64,000 nt of DNA, from positions 43,598,548-43,662,547 of the forward strand of contig CM051034.1 of the NCBI GenBank assembly GCA_027627225.1, in the 5' to 3' direction. The position numbers and the translations under genes are program-made. The DNA comes from Congeria kusceri (Eukaryota > Mollusca > Bivalvia > Myida > Dreissenidae). Each line of letters starts with the position of its first letter. Within the stretch, counting starts at the first letter, position 1. Shown piece by piece: positions 11,666 to 23,600 of this stretch. The notes below the pieces were generated by a model. That model was not told where the DNA came from and searched no databases. It worked only from the letters and a program-made list of their open reading frames with translations.

Positions 11666-14600
11666 GAAGCAATTACGGATTATGGCCCCGATCGGCAGAC
11701 ACGTGTAAGACAAGCTATTGAATTGTTTGAGTCTAAATCCAAGACCACCAATTCAGAAACTAGCGTGCAGTCGCCAAAGGGAGTAGAATCAAATGTTGTT
11801 TCGATTAGTTCTGAGTTTTCCGATCAACGCAAGCATTCAGAAGGATGGCGTGGTGGTGACGATTCAGATACATGTGATAGAGGTATGAGTTTTTTTTTTA
11901 AACAATTGCTGAATACAATCATACAAGCAATTAATACAACCAATGTACAAACACAACATAAATAAACGGAAGAAGTGACATGTAGACTTTCTGTTAATCC
12001 CTTGACACAAGATTGTTATCATTTTGAATTTAATAATCTATGAGACGAACGCTTAAATTTCGAAGTGAGCTGAATTTTAAATCCTCTAACATTAATGTTG
12101 GGGAAATATAGTGTTGGCCCTGTCCGTGTGCACGTACGTACGTATGAACGTATGCATGTACGTATGTATGGACGTATGTTCGGATTTTCGTCCGCAGCAT
12201 AATTTTATGCAGCACAGAAGAATTATGAAATATCATTGAAATATATATATCGAAAAAACTGGCCTGACTTTCATGATATAATAAAACAAAAAATTTAAAG
12301 TAATTTAAAATTTGAAGTACTTCCTATAAAGTATTCCCAGCTTTGTTTGTTTTAAATGTTTATTGCTATAATATCTGTATTAAAAACAATGCATTATTCT
12401 TCTAGTGGAATAACACGATTTCGGTTCAGAAATAATATTTTAAATCGTTGTTATCGATGTGTAATTTATTCATGCGTTAAATATAGTTTTATGCTTATTT
12501 TTCCGAGCCGAATTTTAAGCAAGATTAAAGTCATGACGTGGTTTGTTTAATACGTATACACCTTTGTGTGTACTGTCCTGCTATTATTAAATATAATTAC
12601 AATATATCTATATAATACATAAATTAAACTTTGAATTTTTAGTTCAGAGTTAGAGTAACAGTAAGTGTAATTGAAATGCAATACTGTACTAGCATGCAAT
12701 AATAAATAATGTCTTTTTTAAAATACTTTTTTTGTTATATAATGATATCCGGATTAATAATATTCATGTGCCCATACCCACAAAGTTCCTTAATGAAAAC
12801 TTAAGTAAAGTTCTTGATATCATAATATTTTTTAAGATTGTGGCTGGTTAATATCCAGTTTATTTTGTCTTTAATGGATTTAAACTGGTAAAGAATAAAC
12901 AAATGGTTCGTATTTTAGCATATTTAAGATATACATTATTGATTCTCACAAGGACAAATTTATTTAAAATTTTCCCTTAAATATGACTTAAGTTAAGATT
13001 TCCCTTAGGAGCTTTGAGGATATGACCCCTGGAGAAATTATGTCCGTAAATATATTTGTCTTGGACCAAAAGGACATGCTTCTAAAATTATGAAAGGTAT
13101 TTAAAGCATGTCTGTAGTTCTATCAGTTTGGAATGAGTGATCACCAGAGTATTAAGTTATTAACGAACAAAAATGCTGAAAACAGACTAAAGCGATACTA
13201 ACACAACTATTTGTATGATACGTCTTTTATATAATTATTAACATGATTGCGGAGTATCCATCTGAAGTTGATTTTCAGCCAAACATTTTCAAAGTTATTA
13301 CTGCACATTTTTGTATTATGTATCTTGCAATCAGTATGCATCTGTAGTGTAAGTAATTCGTGTTGTTAACGGCGTTCAACGTGAATATAGTTAAACTGTG
13401 GTCGATTTTACAAAATGTATAGTACTCGAATGTATTCGCAACTAAAATAGTTATTTCCATGCTGTGCAAAACCCTTTTTTGACCACGGAATTAAGGTTAT
13501 GACGGCATATAAACTCGACAACTTGTTCCAATGTTGCTTTTGTTATTTAAGACGCTAGTTTTGTGCTACAAAAACACCGTGAAACTCCATGCGTGTTAAA
13601 GGGAGAGAGGCTGACTATTTTACCAAAGGCGCCGCCGACACCTGTGCCGGAAAACATGTACTCGGACGAATACTTCCGGTCTAGTGATGTCCGAAAAGTT
13701 TCCAGTTCGGCCGATGTAATACAAAGAAGCTATGAACAATACGACGTTTGGGACGATTTTGAAGCTGTTGAGGTACTTCTCCTGTTTACGCATCGTTAAG
13801 CTGGGTCACGTGGGGTAAAGAACTAGGTCACCGGGTCAACTTATCAGATGAGCCACCTAGGGCCTTATGTTCCTCTTGTTTATCTAAATTCCTCAAAACA
13901 ATACACATCAACGGTATTTTCAAGACGTGAGTTATCAGAGTCCGTATTCATGAAGTCCATTTTCTCCATAGTATTTACTTGTATTACATGCATAATGTCC
14001 GGTAAGTCCATTCATTTATTGCTCATTAAAAATTGAAAGAATTCTTGACGAACAAAATGAGCATACCGGTTGATGAGATGCACAAAATTACATTTAGGTT
14101 TTCCATAGAAGCTTTATAAATCCTGGTCCAAGGTTAATCATCTTGATCTGTCATCTGGCAAGATCGTCACATTTGCACCGCTGAACGAAACGTTCGGTAT
14201 TCCATAGTTCTAGGTTGATATTTAGAGCGAACATTTCCAAATGTGTCATTTAAACCTTCATCGTGATATTTAATTGCCCTGCTCCTCGGGAATATTTCTT
14301 TGGACGTCTGAATATTGAATGCCGGTTGATTATAGTTTTGTTATCAATCATGAGTAAAAAGAAATTGAACTACTTATATTTGATATTCGGCCTGATTTTT
14401 GAATAATGGACGGTTTTAACCCAAAGCCGCAAAGAAATTGTACAATGAGAACGTTATACATGCAAATCAAACTAAAACTTCGCATGTGGAGAACTTAGAA
14501 CTCTGGTAAAGACTTATTGAACTGTTTAACCACGCACACGAACACCGACAAACACACGCACACGAACACCGACTAACCTGTACCTAAAGAAATAAATTAT

Positions 14601-17600
14601 TATCCGTTTAAAAAAATCTGTCATAAAATATAACTATACTGCTTGATAATCTCAGGGTACTGGATTTACGGAAGATGTGAGCGATGATTGGTCGGAAGAA
14701 TGTGAAGAAGCGATTGAACAAGGAAAATATAGTTTTACTGTTAAGGAAGATTCGTATGATCCATACCTGTTGAGGAGTCTTAAAGATCTAACAGAAGTTC
14801 AGAGGAAAATAAATGCAAAGTTGAATGTGTGTTTTGCAACAGTGATTAGTTGGAATGATCCAATCACTGTGGAGTGTACTAAACATATAAGAGATCCGGA
14901 CATTTGTACACCGAAGAACTGGGAGGAAAATGGCAGGCACATTTTCCATAATGCATTAGAAGCGATCAAAGTAAAGAAGCGAGATGTAAATACGGAAATG
15001 TTGCCTATACTAAAGGCAGGTCTAAATGAGCTGAATGTTCCAAATACAATTATAATAAAATATGAATGTAATATAGACGCAAACAATTATTGCGTGATAC
15101 TTGTTGGAGAAGAGTCAGTAATAAATAACACCTGGGCAGCAGTGTTGGATATAATAGAAAGAACGGAAAAAGACAACATGGAAAGCAAAAAGATTACAAC
15201 AATACCGAGATACATTCAGTATTATCAAGCTGAATATTTGAACAAATCTAACTTTAGATGTAAGGCACTCCAGGACTATGGCGTGAGAATAGAATTCCAT
15301 GATCGGAAGAGAAATAATACGGGAGTGGAATTAACGGGACAGAAAAATGCAATCAGAGATTGTTGTCAGCTATTGGATATAGAAATAAACAGCATTAAAT
15401 CTAAAAAGATCTATTTGGAGCGTGAACATGCATGTTTACTTCATCGAGAAAAGATTGAAAAATGTATCTCGGATGAAATGGATAGCAATAATCTAATATT
15501 TGTTTGGGAACCGAAGCAAAAGTCTGTAGTTCTCTATGCAAAAGAAATGGACTTAAAACAGAGTGAATTAATAATTGCTAACTCCGTGTCAAAACGCATC
15601 GTCCGTTTAGATCAAAATCGATTACAAGCAATGTCGTCCAAACAGTGGAAGAAATTTGAAAAACGTTTAAGTACGAAATACAACGGTTGTTTGGAAGTTC
15701 GCCTTGATCGTAAACGTATGGAACTCAGCATATTCACAATTCCTTCGGAAGAAAAAGATGTAATAAATGAAGTAGAAGAATATATCACCAAAATCGCTGT
15801 CATAAAAGTACGCCTTCCTGTTGGCATGCAGAAGGCAACATTTATTAAAGAACACATGCAGATCGAGCTCTCTAAACTGACGGCGAATGCAATAAAAATT
15901 GAAATACACGATGACGGATCTATAGCGTTAGAAGGTATATTGATTATAAAAAATAGTAAACGTTCATATGTACTTTTTAAATAAAAATTGTGTACATATT
16001 GTTTACATACTCCTATAATAAACAGCGTTAGCAATAGCGAGAAATTAGTGCCATTTATGTTTGGAATAAAGCTTCATTTGCTTTTAAATGCCTTTCCCCT
16101 TTAATATAACTAATTATGTAAACAATAGAATAAACTATATTTTGACAATAACCAATTCGTTTTGTCTCTGTTTTTATTTGTCAGGAAATGTAACGTGTAT
16201 AGAAACAACATTGAAAGCATTAATTGATTTGGGTGGCAGAATACTACCCAAGGAACATTCCATCGAGAAACAGTATATAAAAAAATACTTCGCTTGCAAT
16301 AAGGGTAAGGAATGTATTCAGAAGGCCGAATCTCACGGACCATGTGTTATTGATATGCGCGGTTTGAGGAAAAGCGAAGACAAACGAACACATTTTGTAG
16401 ATTTGAATGCAAAAACACAGGTAAGAATGTAAGCGTGTTAGGGTAAGCCAACTGTTTATGTATAATTGCAAGTGTTTCTTAACAAGTGAAAAACGACTTT
16501 AACATACCACTTAATATTTGAACTAAAATGCACGATGACGAAATGGTCTAGTTGCTGTCATGTCTCCAAGTCCCATTTCACAAATGATGGGTGATGCGGA
16601 TAAAATGAACTATAAAGCAATCTTCCGTTTTGTCCACGGACGGACGGTTCGATGTATGTGCGTCCGACCGTCTTCCATCCGTGGGTCCGTCCGTTTGTAG
16701 GGACTGTACTTTAATAAACTGGGATATTCACTATGCGGAGACGGCGTGTTATACGCAAGTCCTGTGTCCCTACCTCAAAGGTCAAGATCACGCGTTGCGG
16801 TCAAAGTTGAAATAATGGCATAAACCAGCTTGTCCGGGCAGGAAATTCATCATTCATATGGTAATTTTAAATAACTTGCCACAATTGTTCACCAAGTGAA
16901 TACTTAATACTTAATACCGGTATCCATGGTATTAATTCATCATTCATCAGGGAATTTAAAAATACGTTGCCACAAATTTTCACCATGTAGAGATGCCGTG
17001 TCGCGCGTAAGACCTGTGACCCAAAACCAAATGTCCATGTAACGCCTAGAGGTTAAAAGTCAAATAAGGGCATAATACAGCTAGTCCGGACCACATTATT
17101 ATAATTTGTGTGTGGCGTTTGACATAGGTTTGCAGAAATGTTCACCATGTGGAGTCGGGATGTCTTAAGGTAAAATTTCAAGGTCACACTTAGAGGTCAA
17201 AGGTAAAAAATGGGGATGATACAGCTTGTATTCAGTTGTGGTTTGTAGATTTAAATACTTTTCACCAATGTTCACCAAATGGCGACACCATGGTGCGCGC
17301 AAGACACCCATCACTGGGTCAAACGTCAAGGCCCCAGTTAAAGGTCAAATGTGGTAAACGGTCAAAATATTCCAATGTGAGTTTGAAATAATTACAATAT
17401 GAGTTGCTTTCTTAACCAAGGACTCGTCATGTTGGCAACAGGCATGTAGTTGTAAATACCATGTGGTCGAGTAATTTGTATAACTAGTTTTAAGGAGAGG
17501 TTGTTTAAATACATACAATATAAGTTTTTATTTAATGAATTGTGCTTTTTAAGATCATACGATATGATGACCAACATTATGTTTGTATTTCAGACCGATT

Positions 17601-20600
17601 TCGATGCAGAAGATATTGTACATGGAGCGGCCGGCGGTTCAACTGGCGAACACACACTATTTGGTAATGGTAAGAAAGTAATTCCTATTAGGTTATTCGT
17701 TTTTAAGTGTCCACCCATGAATTTCAACAATGCGAATTGTTGTTTACAAATTTCGGTATGTACCTTAAGGGATATACGATACAATCATATTGACATCATA
17801 GTGTTAGTTTAAATACATACTGTATAACGAATGCAGCCTTGAAATACACATGTATGTATAGCGAAACATGCAATTGAATACTTTGTTCGTATTTCAATCA
17901 TATTTCAATATAACAAAATCGACATCACACATACTCGTTATTATGTTGCTATTCTATCAACAATGTTCATCTGACTGCAGAGACTATACCGGTGCAGATT
18001 GGAAATATAAATGTCTCCGTTGTAAAGGGGAATATAATCAATGAACATGTAGATGCTATCGTTGCCACTTGTAATAAAGAACTCGATTTGGAACAAGGTA
18101 TATTTGTGTATATTGTTAAATAATGTCACTGGTGTAAAGCGAATCTCCTTTGTGAAATTAATCATACTGTTATATTTAAATTTTGTATTCTACAACATGT
18201 CATACATAATTCTTAACTTTTTGTCATACTATTTATTTATGTTGTATAACGGACGTACCTGTCTACGTCATGCAACACAGCAAACATACATAAACGTTTT
18301 TTTATGCCCTCACCATCAATAATGGGGGAGGAGTGTTTACCCTGTCCTGTACATAAATACTTATATACGTGTGTACGTATGTACATGCTTACGTATGTGC
18401 GGCTTCTTGCCCGGACAATAACTGTGACCAGCATTAGAGGGTTTTCAAATAATTTCGCAGAAATTATAAGCATAATGAGACGGTGTGTCGCGCGCCAGGT
18501 CCAGTGGTTCAAGGTCAAGATCACACTTAAAGGGCAAAGTTTAAATATAAGAATTTAGGCCATAGACACTCTCCGGAGCATAATTTGTCCAGCATGGAAG
18601 GAATTTCAAATAACTTGGCATAAGTGATAAGCATTATGAGGCGGTGCAAGAACCAGGTGCCTTGGTTAAAGGTCAAGGTCACACTTAAAGGTCGAAGGTC
18701 AAGTATATCAAGATTTTTTGTCAGGTCTAAAACTATTGATTAGAAATGTGTGATACATGTACCTCAACTTACTTCACAGAATAGGAGAATACATTAGCAG
18801 AAAGTACAATATAAAAGGACGATTCTCATTTTGAAAAATAATGTGTTTGCATATAGACAAAGCGGTACCATGTAGAACAGGCTGCATACATGGGAGCATC
18901 CGTGTCTTTGGACGCATTTTTAGTTTCTAATGGTTTTGGGCACTGCCCAAACAAGGAAGGTTTGGAATATATGTATTGAGTAGTTGACAGGAGCTAAACA
19001 CTATGCATTATTCAATGGTTGTATGATTCAGAACAGGTTACAAGAGCTATTCGTTCAAAGGCCGGAGATGCTTTACGTGAGATCAGTTTAGTTAAAAGTA
19101 AGTAAAATCTTTTTTTTTCAATCAAGTTTTTTTTAGACAAACTTTAATAATTTATTTGTTGAACGTTATTGTTAACGTATTAACAATCGTTGTTGCTATT
19201 TCTTTAAATATGATTCCAGTCACTATCCGTACATAGTTGGTTGTCTTAAATATTTCATATTGAAACAAATACATATATTTTATTAGTAATTAAGTTCTGA
19301 CACCTTGTAAATCCCAAATTGGTTTAAGGTACTGATTTTATGAGACACCGGACATTATTGTTTTAGTAGGTTAATCTTAGATCGTGTATTTATAATTTTA
19401 GAAAATATTATGAAGATGGAGGGGTTAGTAAATATCGGTGGAGTCGATTTGCCAGCTAAGAATGTCATTTTCGTTGAGAAGCCAACACTTCAATCCGAAT
19501 GGCAGCGTGTGGTACTTAGAGCACTGCGAAAAGCTGAGGACATGCAATTTACTAGTATATCTTTTCCAACCCTTGGTACAGGTATGTACCCATGCAATAA
19601 TCGTGTTACATAATTGCTTTGAAACCTGACAAAGTATTAATTATTCAAAGTACTATCACTCAGAATGTCAAGTATATTATAGGCTACGGATGCAAGCCTA
19701 TTGATGTTGGAAACACAATGCGTGCAGCCATAGATGAATTCAGCAGGCAGAAAGTGAGAAACCTAAAAGTGATCCGCATTGTAGTTTTCAACGAATATAT
19801 GCTGACAGACTTTAATCAGGGATTTTACAACTTGAAGGATGCTTCCGGTAATTCTAAATAACTAACGTGGTTGTTGTTTGTTAACAATGTCAAATAGCAG
19901 CATAAAACATTTGTTTAAAATAATCTCTTAAAAAAAAACAGCGATATATTTCAATTACAATATATTCTTTTCAGTTATATTTATACAAAAGAAGCGAAGC
20001 GATTGTTGTAAAACTGTGACTTAAAATGTGATGCAATATAATATAATAATTGTGTTACTCAAGATGATACATTACTAGATGTACCTCGATTACTGTACAG
20101 TTATACAAGTAGGGCCTCCCTCAGAGATACCTGGACGTTTACCACTGGTTGAAGAAATCATAATAAAAGAAAACAAAGAGGACAATGAAGTCCATATGAC
20201 AATTTATTCGTCCAGCTCAGAAGGCATTAAACGAGCTAAAAAGATTATAGAACAGACCATTCAAGAGGAGTGGACCGTATCGAACCATTGTGTAAAGGTT
20301 CTTGATGATAAGCAGGTAAAGTATGTTTAACATACTACCGTATTTTAGCATTAAATGTCTGTCCTGCTTTGACCTGTCTGTGATATTGGTGTTGGAAATG
20401 TCATGATTTAAATGTGGGTAAACATGTGGCAATCTGCAGTTGTTTTCTATATTTGTTTGCCAGGTAAAAGATCTGAAGGCGCATGCTAAAGACATCCTCG
20501 TGCACCTAACTGTCGATCACACAAACAAAACCATAGAACTTGCCGGGTTGACGATTAACGTTTTAAAGTTGATGGATATACGTAACAGTATGATAAGGTT

Positions 20601-23600
20601 GGTAGTAGTTTGTTACATTCCTTATTCCGAGTTTAATAAATAATCATTTTTCTTCTAAGTCTTCGCGGTAAGGATATACCAACTTCCTTCTAATATAATG
20701 CATGCGAAGCGATTACCAGATTTGAAAATAACAGTTTGAAAATCATTTGCATTGTAAATGCCAATAATTTTACCATGAATTCAACTTTCCAAAGAACTTC
20801 CCGTAAATTGTATCACATGTTATACCTTGTTTTCCGTGTAATACAGCCAGTACGATAATGTTTAACTTACACATGTGTAAGATAAAATTTTGAACATTTT
20901 CATTGGCTACATAATATTTGACTGACCAATCGCATGATGTTATTTTGGTGAAATGACGTCGTCAACATGAAATAACGTCACGTCAGTACACAACTTTTAA
21001 GATTTATCAACATCTTTCGGTAAAATTATAATGTTTTTTTTGTTTAAAAGCATGTGATAACAAACATCTGACACTCGTTGTCATTTCATACCATATTCTA
21101 TTTAACTCGTCCAGGAAATTCGTTAGTAGGCTCGCTTACTAACAAAATTCCTGAACTCGTTTAATAAAAAATGGTGTGAAATGACAAAGAGTTCATAGTT
21201 GTTTGCTCAATGGTTTTATTGATTGTCCAGAACTGCTGAAAACTACATTCATGAACAAGAGAAAGCCGAGTGGCTGAAAACTGCTATACAGTGGGAATTC
21301 ACAAAGGCAGACAAAAAAGTGCAGTTTGATCCAACTTCAAATCAGGCCATTGAGCAAGCTTACAAGGCAGGGCACCAATCTGTTCAAGTTACGAGCGAGT
21401 CAAAAAAATATGAAGTAAACCTTGAAAACAGGACGACATGGGAGAGAACGGAGGCCAAAACGAAATATACATTAAGCCGAAGAGATTTGAAGAAAGGTGT
21501 GTACGTTGTTGTATGTATAATGTTAAACGTTGCGCTACATACAGCGTTTTATAGTGTTAGCTCTAAATTTTCAATCGTGTATTAAATACAACATTGAAAT
21601 CGAACACGTAACGTGATACTATTACAAAAAATCTACAGTACACTTGTGTATGTTTTCGTTTTTTTTTTTATCGAAAGGTTAATGAAATCGTAACCTGTAT
21701 TTCCTGGAAAACCACGTGTTTTGTTGATATTGATGCTCATTAGGATATCTTTAAAAACTGTTTTAATATATACACGATGTCAACTCCGCATATTTTTAGA
21801 AAGTTAACAACTGGTTTTGTGTATTGCCAAAAATGCATACATCAATTGTAATGCAAAAGTACAGAGTGTTAGATATGCTGGCTATGTTTTTACAATCCTG
21901 TCTTTTTAATAACTAAAATAGCGACATTTTTTGCAGTGTAAACAAAGGTGTGCATGGTCGTTTGCTTTTGAAGGAAACGTTATTTTATTGTCTTGTGGAC
22001 ATGTACATTTCTTACTTTAAACATAGTTGTTGGTTTTATGCAATAAACATAACTTTAACAGCGTTCATGTGTTCCCTATTATGAACACGACTGTTATAAA
22101 AGTACATTTATGTACTCATACGTCGAATATTCCAGAACAGTTAATTCATTTTTTAAATAATTTTATTTATGAAACATTCATAATGGAATACATTGTTTTA
22201 ACCAAGATACATATTATGGACACTGAAACACAGATGTTTAACTGGTATTTCTATTTAAATTAAATTAATTATATGCATATCATCATGATTAAGTATTAAC
22301 TATTAAATAATACTACAATATAATAGCCCTCGTCCAGTTTTTATATAATTGTATAATGATACGGTTGGTAAAATGATACATATCACAGCACTTTATATAT
22401 TGCAGAAACACAATCGGTTATTCCTTCGAATTGGGCCACAATGAGGGATAATGCCCTGGTGGAATGTGTTCTCTTACCCAAATCCAGTGATGAATACTCG
22501 AAAGTTAAAAGAGATTTTTACGGAACGATTGGAGGGGAATTTCAAATTATAAAGGTAAATGGTACAGTCGGTATTAAACAAATATAGGATCTGACACGAG
22601 TTTTCATTTCATACCTTAATTTATTACACGAGTTCAGGAATTTTGTTATTAAGCGAACCTTTGGCGAGCTTACTTACGAATTTCCTGGACAAGTTTAATA
22701 AAATATGGTATGAAATTACAACGAGTGTCAGATCTTTTTTATCACATGCTTTTGAAAAAACAACAACCTAATTTTACCAAAACATGTTGGTGAATCCTAA
22801 AAGTTGTGTACTGACGTGACGTCATTTTATGTTGACGACGTCATTTCACCAAAATAACATCATGCGATTGGTCATTCAAAGGATTTTTAGCCATTGAAAA
22901 CGCTCAAAATGTTATCTTACACACTGTATAACATGAAAATATTCGTAATATGTGTATTAAACGGAAAACAAGTACATGTATAGCATGTGATAAAACTCAT
23001 ATACATTGAATGCGTTTTCTTGCCTTGATATTCACGTTTACGTGACCAGTTCGTCCAAAAGAACAGTTTAATTGACAATGACTTATGAATAGCTTCATTT
23101 AAATATACTATGTATACATTTAAAGCTATGTAGGGTTTCTGTCTAGTTGGATTACTTACACATGGTTTGAATATTTATAGATTGAAAGAATTCAAAATCA
23201 AATCCTTTATACGCAATACGTAACGACGAAAAAAAAAATGGAGACGTCATGCAAAAGAAGTGATGTCGAGCAAATGCTCTGGCATGGAACGGCTAATTCA
23301 GCTGTACAGAGTATCAATGATGGTGGATTCAACCGAAGTTATTGTGGGAAAAATGGTAATCCGTGTGTTTTGACAAGCGTTTTCAGATCCAATGACGATA
23401 CGTCGTCTTTATTCTAAAATTGCCTTGCCGCAATAAATACAGTTGTAATTGTACAATAATTTAATATTATATAAATAACACATGGCTGAGAGGGTGATAT
23501 AAAATAATATCAACCCGATAAATTTTATATCAACCGAGGCGGTATGACTTCTCAAGGGTTGATATTATTTATATCACCCTCTCAGCCATGTGTTATTTAT

